NCBI GenBank assembly: GCA_963942565.1
Contig: OZ012684.1
Span: 71,498,699-71,562,698, forward strand
Direction of reading: 5' to 3'
From: Maea johnstoni
Lineage: Eukaryota; Annelida; Polychaeta; Spionida; Magelonidae
Length of the DNA: 64,000 nt
The position numbers were made by a program, and so were the translations under genes. A model generated the notes under the pieces. The model had not been told where the DNA came from, ran no database searches, and saw only the letters and a program-made list of their open reading frames with translations. Positions 45,601 to 64,000 of this stretch are shown here, piece by piece. The stretch's first letter is position 1; every line of letters starts with the position of its first letter.

Positions 45601-48600
45601 AAGAGAAAAGTGGAATGTCTAAGTGAGGTAGGATTGGGATTCAGAATTCCGTTATCATCGTCTTTTCTGTCATATTAAGCGTAACTATCCAATAGGTAAT
45701 GGTAGATAATCGGAGTATCAGGAAACATCACTTCCTCATAGTCCTCGAGCCGAATTGGAACAAGGCTCTTCGACTCTGGTGAGATCCATCGCGCAATCGA
45801 AGCAAAGCCCTAGACCGCTAGGCTATTGATCTTTATATACCAGCGATCAGGGTACAGTGGAATAGAATGTCACCTTTTGTCACCTTCATGCCAGTTTAGG
45901 ATAAAGTGTAACTAACCACCAATCAATTATCGATGGAACTAAGACACGTATAATGTCACTAGCTAGAATGAGTACACATGTTTCGTTTACGATAGACTTT
46001 CTTGTTGCACCCTTGCTAAATTCACGAAAAATTATATACACTCTATTCTGTTGCCACAGCTTGTTGGTCAATATGATGTAGTCGTCAACTGTGCTGGACT
46101 TGGAGCTGAAGATTTGTTGAACGACAAAGCTATGCAGCCAATACGGGGACAGCTTCTCTATGTAAGTAAACCTTAACAAGTACATCCAAAAGGGTCCTTA
46201 ATGGCCCAAGTGGAGGACTAACTACACCGAGAGTGTTGAAAAAATAGCCGTAACTCTCACATTAATCCTTTTTAATACCTGTTAAATGTAGAAGTTCTTC
46301 TATATACATGAAATAGTTTTATCCCTTTATTTTAGAAGATTCACAGTGAAAAGTGTCACATGAACGTTGAAATAATGTTAAAGTTCTCTTGGAGCAAAAC
46401 ATGAAATTGCATTCTATGTAATGGATAAAAAGACATCACCCAAACAGGCCATTTTGGGTCGCTGCAAGAGAAGATTGGTAAAACCAGCTCTGAATAGGTT
46501 AACATGAGCAACATCATCTATGGTTTATCTCACAATATCATTTATGCCATTAAGATAGTGTCTAATACAGTTATTATTTTTTTAATGGTTAAACAGGCAG
46601 AAGCTCCTTGGTTGAAACATTTTGTGGTAACTGCGTCAGACATCTACGTCATCCCAGGGTAGGTAAAAAGGGATGAAATGTATCTAGCACTCTTGTGAAA
46701 AGAGAAGTGCTCAATGTTTTCAGTGAACATCTAATCACAATGCGTGCTTTCCTGAGGGGCGGGTTGTTTCCGGGGATCGAAAAAGTGCTTATAACGTAGG
46801 CAGGTATTTAGTCTTGCAGGTTCGGCTGATTAGTTTTTTGTAAATACTAGTAGTTCCTCCATAAAGTGCAGCACGATGTTACATTGGTCTTTTCTATTCT
46901 TACATGAATGTGCCTGTATACTTATTCTGGTCAGGTTACAAGACCACTAATTAAGAACTGCCATCTAGTTCATGTGAATGAGTTTGGATTTAACTATAAT
47001 TTGATAACACAACAAAAGAAATGTAAGGAGTACGTTCAAATTCACATTACATTTTCGACTATTTTAGAGTGCAGTTGTTGATAAGACGTTACCAAAATGA
47101 TAAGGCCATTTGAGCTGCTCAGGGCTAATTGGCTAAAGCTTTGTCCATGGTTGCTAGGAACACACATTAAATTCAAAATCAAACGATTGCACCTATGCTT
47201 CGAACTCACCTTATATGAAAGGCAGTGTTCATTTTGTAAGAAGTCTCAGAGTATAAACACCTAGGATTTTCACCTTTAATTTGTCAACTCAGGTAGAAGC
47301 CCCGTGGGTGAAACAGTATCATGGTGATGAAGACAATGATTTTTATATAATACCTGGGTGAGTCTGGTACCATTTTTCGTACATGCTAGAATGAACTAAG
47401 TGACCTTAAAATGCTGATATTAATGATCGGTTGCAATTTGTAAATGAGCTGCAATATATCTACATGACGCTTTTAGATAAATTTGTTTTCATTTTTTGAA
47501 ATGTAAGCTACCTTTATGTGGATGCATGTGCAATTCCCTGATCCAAAGTTATCATATCTTTGTTGGAAAATGATACTTACCTGATGAGGTAGATGATTCA
47601 TTCGAAAGGAAATGTATAACGATAGCTATATTAACCATTAACCACACTCTTAACTAATACTTCATTTGAAGAAGTAGTTTACCTCAGCTTTTACGACAAT
47701 CAAGGTTGTTTATTATTACTTGTGCAGCGTTCTACAATACGTGTGGACATGTGCTCGTTTTTGCTTTCAGTATTGACCATGTTGCCCTTGGCGGATGCCA
47801 TCAAGAGGGTAATTACAATGAAGATATTGATGAGGAAGACAGCAAACGGATCTTTGAAGGCTGCTGCAAGCTCATACCTAGTTTAAGGGTGCGTTATCCC
47901 CCCAACTCAATGAACTTAACAACTTTCCATAACATTCCTCAAATGCATACCGGTATTTGATATGGATGATCATTTTTTAGCCTTAAGGCGAGTTATCCCC
48001 CCCCAACGTGTTAACTTTCCAAAACAATTTTCAAAATACTCAATGTTGTTGTATCGTTGGTTTGTTTTGACAACTACATTAACAAGTACTTATACATCCC
48101 CTGACATAAAATGTTACTTACTCTCATATGTAACGATGAACAGCCATTTTTTTATTCCTGTATTCCTGTTTAAAGCGTCAGACTTCTCAAACTTTAACTT
48201 GCCTTATTAATAGGAGTGAGTATCAATTTGTTTGGTATGTACTTTTATTTACAGAAAGCCAAAGTGCTCCGTAAATGGGTGGGTCTCAGACCTGGGCGTA
48301 CTAGTGTAAGACTGGAGAAAGAGACCTTTCAGTTTGACAACAAAAACTTACAGGTAAGTACTACACTAACACATTTAACTGTAACACCTAATTTAAGATG
48401 TAGGGTCGTGCATTGCAGAAGCCAATTCCTATAGTGTATTTTATCAAAGTTTATTTCACTTTGAGATGTGAGCACGTATGCAACACATCTCTTTGGGCTC
48501 GATCAAATTGTGATCATGTGTGCTGGAGTTTTATCAAGTTATTATCACAAATAGTAAGCAAGAAAACTCTTCTGTGGGATATAGTACTTTAAACTATGCA

Positions 48601-48989
48601 CACATTTTTTGTAACGGTCGAAATACAATTTATTGTTATACACTATGATACGACTTTACGACTTGTTTTATCCTATGCAGCATTGTTATGCTCCTCTGTT
48701 GTCCATCTATAAATGACCAATGTGCAAAAAATAAATTAAAAACCAGCTACCAGGTTGATTAGGCCTGGTACTCGAAATCAAAAAAATAGTTATTACCAGA
48801 ACAGACAATATTATATTTTAAGGGGAACTCTGCGTATAAATAGGTTAACAAAGAAGTAATCGTATGTTCATTGTATTTCAGGTGGTTCATAATTACGGCC
48901 ATGGTGGAGCAGGAATAACGCTACACTGGGGCTGTGCCCAGGAGGCAGCCAAGCTGGTGGCAGAAAGTATTCATAAAGCCAAACTTTGA
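42608..48989 (+). CDS. DDO: D-aspartate / D-amino-acid oxidase, copy 1 (with alternative lid exon)
   Basis: FAD-dependent peroxisomal oxidase of D-amino acids, producing 2-oxo acid, ammonia and H2O2. Exons: 42608-42810, 43339-43456, 44310-44455, 45573-45627, 46060-46161, then 46597-46658 or 47293-47357, 47771-47888, 48255-48353, 48882-48989. The product is 336 or 337 residues with AKL at the end (peroxisomal signal). Seen: FAD motif [12 protein letters not shown] (11-22), [27 protein letters not shown], substrate-binding Arg context VGLRPGR (about 278-284), and [15 protein letters not shown] (304-318). DDO is favoured over DAO by [13 protein letters not shown] and VVHNYGHGG, but substrate choice is unproven. 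The ATG sits 3 bp after an AGAAC-AG run, so a 5' non-coding exon is possible. Tandem partner at 50651-59416. Confidence 0.92.
44138..44275 (-). repeat. SINE family 1 copy, truncated
   Basis: Minus strand: B-box-like GGGTTCGAATCCTGGCCGGG, then GGCATGTGAAAAGGTTGCCA and GTTTTCGCCGGGTACTCCG. It ends 35 bp before oxidase 1 exon 3. Confidence 0.7.
44585..45045. mobile_element. inverted-repeat element, about 460 bp
   Basis: 36-bp ends, AGGGCACGTCTAGTTGATTA and TAATCAACTAGACGCGCCCT, continue as CTGTTTCCCATGTCC and its complement. The interior is bounded by GGTCGGTCGG tracts and poly-A. Located in oxidase 1 intron 3. Confidence 0.8.
46597..46658 (+). CDS. DDO: oxidase 1 exon 6a (lid variant a)
   Basis: 62 bp, begins AEAPWLKHF and ends SDIYVIPG; phase 0 in, two bases out. 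Acceptor AAACAG and donor GGGTAGGT. It resembles the single exon 6 of oxidase 2 (same length, AEAPWLKHF). Confidence 0.85.
47293..47357 (+). CDS. DDO: oxidase 1 exon 6b (lid variant b)
   Basis: 65 bp, begins VEAPWVKQY, acidic middle GDEDND, ends FYIIPG; phase 0 in, two bases out. Acceptor CAACTCAG and donor GGGTGAGT are sound. One residue longer than 6a and nearer vertebrate enzymes in length and ending. Joining 6a and 6b together would break the frame, so they must be alternatives. Confidence 0.8.
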
Positions 48990-50650
48990 AGCATTTTAAA
49001 CCATGCTGACTCAAAAAGATATTAAACTGACAGTTGATAAAGTTAAAGTAAAAATTGTTTCCTGAAATACTTTACTTGTTTTCTTTCCAATTACTTTTCC
49101 AGAGGGACATAAAGGATTCTGTATGTGCTGTTGAAAAGTTAAAGTTAAAAGTGTTTCATGAAATACTTGCACTTGTTTTCCTCCCAATTACTTGAATTTT
49201 CCAAAGGGACATAGAGGGTTCTATATGAGTCGTTGAAAAGTTAAAGTTTGAAAAATATATATTTTTTGGTTGTTTATTTGTCCTCCCTCACGCGTTTATT
49301 CAGCAAGTGTATATAAAGATTCAACATTAAATAACCCCACCCCTCACGCACACACACAAAGAATATGACGTAGCACGTTGCAGGTGGAAGTGAGTGACGT
49401 GAAAATGGAGACACTAGTAAAAGTATTGCCTGAGATTTCAAGAGGTAAAGAATCCCCTTGAAATGAAATCTGAGAAAAAGTGTCCCATTTTGCCATTTCT
49501 GAATGTTAGATGTCTGACGTCACTATGAGACAAAACCAATGGAGGCTTATGGTATGAGTTTACATTATAGAGGAGGTGCTAATTCATATGCGCAGAATGC
49601 ACCTCATGAATGGTTCTTGTTAAAACTATCCAACCATCCATTCCTTTATTAGGCTTTGGCGGCCTCACCCAACTGAAGGACATTCAGGTATAAAACATAT
49701 CAAGGCCATCGGCCCAATCTTAATCCCTATACTGAAACTTTGTATTATTTGAGAATAATGACAAATCAATAAAGAAAAGAAAACAACATCTATTTAAGTG
49801 TGAAAATCATATAAACAATTCAGCTGAATCTTTTAAACAATCATTGCATGTGGCCCACTAAAATGCTGTGCTCTAGGGGTGATCAGTTGTGCCCCGGGAA
49901 CTATATCAGGGTTGTCCAAGCTGTTACCCTGTCGCAAAATTTTGCAAAATGCTCTGAATTTAGCGATAGCAGATTTGTAACGACAGAAAGAAAAAAATTC
50001 TACGAATGTACATATGTGAGGGTTATTCACATGGAGAGTCGCATATGTTTGATACTCTGTTTGCATTCCACTGGTATAATTTAGTTTTAGCAGAAAGATA
50101 TGATATGCAGTGCTGCCGCTCTGTTTATTCTTGCCTCTCAAAGGGTAAACGCTGTCTGTGAGAGAAATGTGTGTATAGTCAGATAGTGTATGGTACATAC
50201 ACTGGCGTAAATATCAACGGTATAAACAAATCATATAGCATTTTTCAAAAACATTGTAAAAAGAGGACACCCGAATAACACCTCAACCACTACAAATGTC
50301 AAGCACAATGCGTCACATTCACTACTAACGTTGACAATTTTTTGCATAAAGGAACCTTAAACTGAGACTTTCCTAAAATAAATTAAAATGGCGCCGTCTT
50401 AAAGGTGTGAACAGTGAAGTATTAAGCCATGTACTATTTCCACTGGTCACTAACATCAGCTATCAGTGTTTTGTGCGCAGGCTCCTTGGTTCGCACACAT
50501 GTAATACCAACCACAGAGATTACTTGTCGCGTGGAAACCCGGGATGGAACCAAAGGTTAAGCCTGGGGTGATCATGCACTAGTTCGTCCAAGCGGAGACA
50601 GGACTTCGTCTTGATGGTTAAAGAGGCTACAATCATTCGTTCTCCTACAG
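48990..50650. other. spacer between the two oxidase genes
   Basis: 3' UTR of oxidase 1, then a SINE family 2 3' end (49632-49790) and the presumed promoter of oxidase 2. No other gene. About 80 bp after the stop of oxidase 1 stays alignable to oxidase 2 (AAGCATTTTA.ACCATGCTGA). Confidence 0.6.
49632..49790 (+). repeat. SINE family 2, 3' end
   Basis: GGCTTTGGCGGCCTCA, AATCTTAATCCCTATACTGA and GAGAATAATGACAAA.CAATA match the tail of 60312-60700. Confidence 0.7.
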
Positions 50651-59416
<8,766 letters not shown>

Positions 59417-60311
59417 AGCATTTTATACCATGCTGACTCAAAGAAGATATTAAACTGACAGTTGAAAAGTTGAAGTCAACAGATAATGCATTTTTGATAC
59501 AGAAAGTGTTCACTTTACAATAAAAGTTCAATTGCCAGTGTAGCATGAAATACTTGTAATTGTTTCCTTTCCAACTATTTAATTTTTCCAAAAGGACATA
59601 AAGCATTATGTATGTGTCGTTCAACAGGAAAGTATGAACTTTACATACTTGAGTTTTAAGTCAGACTTCATAAATGCGTCTTAAGTGCAACTATATTCTC
59701 TCTATGCTGACTACAGCATGGTCATCTCAAAATGTAATACAGTAAAGCCAGAAATGATTTGAATACCTTAGACAAAGCATTATGTAAATCATTTATAAAT
59801 GTTTGTATATGAGTACTATGATTCATATATCAATCCTTTTCGTTGATAAAGTACCTTACATATGGGGCACTCTTTTATGACTTTTGAATCGTTGATAGGG
59901 GTAAAAGATCATTCAACGATGGGACAAAATGATGAAAAGGGGTTTCCAATTGAAAAGTATGCTTAACGCTGACAATTGTCTATTCAAAATGTGTAAACAT
60001 TAAGATCATAGTATGCAGTCACTAAACCAGCACCATCATAGACGCGATGCAGGTTCAAGTCCTGTGCGTTCTTCAGAGAATATTGATTTTACAGATACTG
60101 TATTATGTTGATTTAGCTAGTCTATGATACCACGCTCGTAGGCTGGTCCAACTTAACGGCAATTCATGGCACCTTAATATTGTTTATTTTCTTTTGAACG
60201 TTTTAATCTATCTATTAATTTGTCATTGTTGTTCAAATATGACAAACAACTGCTTTTAAAAAAAAAAAATTATATGACACTGTATGGCCTTTGTTTATTG
60301 ATGTGCCGTTA

Positions 60312-60700
60312 AGTGGATCCGCAGTGGCCTAGTAGGTACAATGCCTGGCTCCAAAGCGTGAGTTCGCAGGTTTTAGTTTCCGCTGGATCCACACAAACTG
60401 GGAATTTGCAATTAAAGGACCACTTTGAACTATTCAATATGAGAAAGGAATTTCTTCCCGGTTCCTGGTTTCTATCCGGGTTTCTATCTCGTTACGAAAT
60501 GACCTTAGCCGTTGAAAACGACATAAAAACCCATTCCTCCCTTCCTATGATGTGTCGTTTAACCAGAATTCATCCATTCATTTGGCTTTGGTGGCCTCAA
60601 TCAATTGATTGACATTCGGATTAAATCTACGCAAAGCCATCTGTCGAATCTTAATCCCTATACTGAAACTGTAGTTATATGAGAATAATGACAAAGCAAT
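60312..60700 (+). repeat. SINE family 2, most complete copy
   Basis: tRNA-like head (GCAGTGGCCTAGTAGGTA, then GAGTTCGCAGGTTTTAG), central GGTTCCTGGTTTCTATC and GTTGAAAACGACATAAAA, tail AATCTTAATCCCTATACTGA and a short A-rich repeat. Partial relatives at 2617, 4150 and 49632. Confidence 0.7.
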
Positions 60701-60853
60701 AACAAAAGAAAATGTCTAAAAGAAAATGTGATAAAAAGTGACATTATCTTAGTTCCACACTTTCCATAGAGGGACATGTTTTAGTTCCCAAGAACCTGCC
60801 CCAAATTGTGATACAGCTATCCGTCTTCAAACAAATGATAGGTAAATTTAGAT

Positions 60854-61731
60854 AAGGTGATGAGTACCATTGCAAGCTAGTTAAAAGCCTTGTCCCAAAA
60901 CACACCTCACAGCAGCATAATCATATAACAAGGTGCATTACCAGGTTCCTGTGTGTCATGAGGGAGAGAATATCATAGCCAAATGTCCTTAGTCAACTCA
61001 TATTCTGTTTCATTTCAGTATTTAGAACTTTTCACTCAAATGACATATTCTCATTACTTAAGCAGGTGATGGTCAATGCAGGTCCAGAATTACCTAGCGA
61101 TGTCATTGACTATGCCCAATAAGAAGTAAATGTCAGATTTTTAACTGCTAAAGACTTTCACATGTCATAGCATTGAACTTTTTTAGTAAGGAATCTTGGC
61201 ACCAAGACATTAGGGTCACACTACTAGAAGTATTTTCAACTATTCATAGCATGCCGGACACTTGACTTTGTTTTGACTATGGCGCGCAATCATTGAGGTG
61301 TGTCTTTGTACAACTATCTTTTGTTCCCCGCCCACAAGGGATCAACGAAGCCTGTCCTTTTATAACCACTGCTGCTTCACACGCAAGGTATCTTACAAGA
61401 ATGTTTAATGTTATGGCCTGCAAAAGTCTTTAGCAGTAATGAATCTAAGATTTACTTCTTATTGGGCATAGTCAGTGATATTCATAAGGTATCTGTGAAC
61501 CTGTAGCGACCATCACATGCGTGAGTCATGAGAATATGTCATTTGAGTGAAAAGTTGTAAATCTTGAAATGAAACAGAATATATATGGGTTGACTAAGGA
61601 CGCTTGGCTATGGTATTCCCTACCTGATAGAACCCAGGAACCTGGAGAAACACCTTGTTGTATGATTATGCTGCTGTGAGGTATGTTTTGGGACAGGGCT
61701 TTTAACTAGCTTGCAATGGTACTATCACCTT
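60854..61731. mobile_element. 878-bp foldback element with very long inverted arms
   Basis: Arms of about 330 bp (60854-61190 and 61395-61731) are imperfect complements: GTACCATTGCAAGCTAGTTA against TAACTAGCTTGCAATGGTAC, GCAGCATAATCATA against TATGATTATGCTGC, AAGACTTTCACATGTCATAG against TATGGCCTGCAAAAGTCTTT. The central spacer is about 200 bp. No coding sequence. Confidence 0.85.
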
Positions 61732-62446
61732 AAGGTGATAGTCTAGTACACCAAGAATATCACCACTAGGTGCTGTCCTTGGCCGGCCCCTAAGATTGGA
61801 TATCAAAACAAAAGATGACACATGAGTATTGATCAGTCACCACGAATCTCGACGTAGCAACTTTTTTTGTGGTATTGTCAAGAGAACAAAGGGAGGGGCC
61901 CTTTGGACCTTCTTTGTTAAATTGGTCCCAATTGACATGGCTCTCTGCTCTGACCATGCAGATTCCGAGCTAGACCATTTTTATCAAAATTTTCATCTCA
62001 TTTTTTGGCTAAAAGTGAATAACGATACAGTCTTAGAAGCCAGTATTTTAGAATATGACAGATATGAACCCCGTCCAGGTGCAAGGTCATGTCTCAGGTA
62101 CCTTGAATTCTGACAGGACCTGAAAATCAGCATTTACTATGTAAACCACGTGCTGCTAGTAATTTTGAGGCTTATGGGAACAGTCAAAAAATGTTTTTAA
62201 AATACTCATCGTGCAGATCCCCTGTTGAGGTAGGACCTTGCGCCTTACCAAAGACATGTGTCGTTGTCTTAATTCAACTCAGTTTTCAGGTATTTAAGTT
62301 TTAAAAATGACCCGTGTATCGAGTAGGGTTCTACCTTAAGGGAACATACCACACACTAGGACATGTGCGCCACTAAAAGTACTACTGGGTATTTTGTTGT
62401 CATTTTTCACATGGATGATAGTAAAGAGACAACGAATGTTTCATTG

Positions 62447-62738
62447 TGGAAAGCTGTTCTTGCAGAAAAGCACTATTTGTTATGCATGCTAAATAAATTT
62501 TCATGCATGCTAAATGAATTTACATGCATGAAATTTCATTTAGCATGCATGCTAAATGAATTTACATGCATGAAATTTCATTTAGCATGCATGCTAAATG
62601 AATTTACATGCATGAATAATAACGTTATTTAGCATGCATGTAAATTCATTTAGCACGCATGTTGAATGAATTTTCATGCATGAAAAATTCATTTAGCATG
62701 CATGCTAAATAGTGCATTTCTGCAAAAACGGCTTTCCA
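62447..62738. mobile_element. foldback element built of GCATGCTAAATGAATT palindromes
   Basis: Ends TGGAAAGCTGTTCTTGCAGA and TCTGCAAAAACGGCTTTCCA are inverted repeats. Between them alternate GCATGCTAAATGAATTTACA and its complement, with TGCATGCA-type cores. Confidence 0.8.
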
Positions 62739-62869
62739 TAGTTTACGGATAATGGTTAAATGTTCAAACACTAAATTTGGGATTTCTTAGCTATTGAATA
62801 CAATAATCAATAGATTATCGTTCGCATACTCGGACAGAATTCAAATTTGCTCACATACTGGGCTTGCCA

Positions 62870-62985
62870 GGCGGACTGCCTTCCCCCTGGTTACTTGGTA
62901 TTCTCCCATGACACGACCCATATTGACGGGTCACGTCTGACATGAACGAGAATGCCCAGGTAACCCAGACAATGTTGGCAAGTGG
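62870..62985. repeat. imperfect inverted repeat
   Basis: GCTTGCCAGG...CCCTGGTTACTTGGTATTCTC pairs imperfectly with GAGAATGCCCAGGTAACCCAG...TTGGCAAG. Confidence 0.6.
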
Positions 62986-64000
62986 TGTTAATTTATTCGT
63001 CTAGACTAAAGAATCAAAGTGCATGCTGTCACATCCAATAAGAAAGAGTATCTATTACAAATTAGTGACAAAACCTGCTAATAGCTATGTAATAAAAAGC
63101 GTATTTAACCTTCGTATGACACTGACACAGAACGTTAATTTCTGCAAGAGGGTGGAAATGATTGAAGACTGATAAAATATCTAAAAACTTGACTTTCTAC
63201 TATATGAATATGGCTGGCATAGTGAGATATCAAAATATGACATTGATGTGGAAGTAGGATGATTATCCATAAACAGAAAATAGGGTTAATTTTACGTTTC
63301 TGCAAATTCAGCTGATTTTCTGTAAACGGAGAATTATTTTCCAATAGCAGAAAGTCCTACTCCTCCTCGCCATTAATTCATTTCCGTAAAGGAAAAATGA
63401 ATTTCCGATAACAAAAAATGAATTTCCATTTACGGAAAATCAACTCAAATTTTGTAAAGACAAATACATTTTCTGTTTGCATAAAATATTGAGTATTTGC
63501 ATGGCTTGCTTGCCATACAAAGATGATGATGAAATAATGAAAATAAGATGGAAGCTAGCACTAAGTCCTTTAGGTGGGTGTCAATAAAGGAAGCAACAAT
63601 ATGGTAAAAGATAAACTGAACCAAAAGAAGTTCTCATCGCTGCTCAGGAATGGCCATGGAACGTGTTTTCTCCTTCAGTGGGTATTTCAGCCTAATCGCC
63701 CATAGGTATTCAGAGGAATTGAGACACGTGTTTGATTCAAATTATGCTGTCTTTAGCACAAGTCCCGGCCATCAGTGCTTTCTGCGCAGGCCCCAGAATA
63801 TGGTCTGTCCCTATTCTCCAGATTTTACATCAGAACAGCTCTGAACCAGGCTGAAAAGTGTGGTCCTCATCTTGTGGTTTTACATGTTAGAGGATATAAA
63901 CCACTATCGTAAAAAGTTGTCTACCAGTTGATTTGTGTTGGCAGACGGCCTTTTTTGACTAGTTTGCCATGTTTTGCGAAGTGGGGCTTTAATAGGAGTG

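Larger units (their letters stand above)
59417..64000. other. region downstream of oxidase 2
   Basis: 3' UTR, then repeats only: SINE (60312-60700), foldback element (60854-61731), palindrome array (62447-62738), a further inverted repeat (about 62870-62985) and an A/T-rich TTTCCGTAAA-type repeat (about 63290-63470). Open frames at 61829-62113 and 63650-63844 match nothing I know. Confidence 0.6.

Noticed and set aside
61829-62113. 94-codon open frame
   Set aside because: No recognisable domain, no splice-linked partners, and it lies among repeats.
63650-63844. 64-codon open frame near the window end
   Set aside because: Nothing recognisable. It may belong to a gene beyond the window, but there is no positive evidence.

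Overview
The window looks like nuclear DNA of a marine invertebrate animal. Genes are split into many short exons with GT-AG introns of a few hundred bases to 3.5 kb. The DNA is AT-rich and full of tRNA-derived SINEs, short inverted-repeat transposons, minisatellites and microsatellites. The proteins are plainly metazoan. The SINEs carry a GGGTACTCCGG-type block, which I associate with marine invertebrate SINEs, but I cannot name the phylum. I saw no bacterial gene, CRISPR array, functional tRNA or rRNA, and no reverse transcriptase, integrase, capsid or envelope reading frame.

Six protein genes can be built exon by exon with matching phases. (1) 281-15999 (+): TTLL7-type tubulin polyglutamylase, 5' end outside the window. 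(2) 25106-21643 (-): SCP2-type thiolase ending in SAKL, with no fused SCP2 domain. (3) 25378-34000 (+): HSDL2, an SDR domain followed by two tandem SCP2 domains, ending in SKL. (4) 39587-36930 (-): a small NADAR (DUF1768/YbiA-like) protein. (5) 42608-48989 (+) and (6) 50651-59416 (+): tandem D-aspartate/D-amino-acid oxidase genes, both ending in AKL.

Genes 2 and 3 are head to head, with start codons under 300 bp apart. The shared promoter holds a DR1 (PPAR/HNF4-like) site, an ETS site and an ERR-like site. Four of the six genes carry C-terminal peroxisomal signals, so the interval 21.6-59.4 kb is a peroxisome-rich neighbourhood: side-chain/fatty-acyl thiolysis, an SDR/lipid-carrier protein and two D-amino-acid oxidases. 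TTLL7 converges on the thiolase gene, HSDL2 converges on the NADAR gene, and the NADAR gene diverges from the first oxidase.

The strongest surprises are as follows. The first oxidase gene has two alternative versions of the exon for the active-site lid (46597-46658 and 47293-47357). Their phases are equal, and including both would break the frame; the second oxidase gene has only one. HSDL2 has a duplicated SCP2 domain with a block of 77 identical bases, which suggests gene conversion. At least five short tandem duplications sit exactly on splice junctions, in TTLL7 (two), the thiolase gene (two) and oxidase 2 (one). They leave decayed exon copies or repeated acceptors.

The rest is intergenic or intronic DNA with many small non-autonomous elements: a four-copy TAACCCTT family, several TA-flanked elements, an 878-bp foldback element at 60854-61731, and a palindrome array at 62447-62738.
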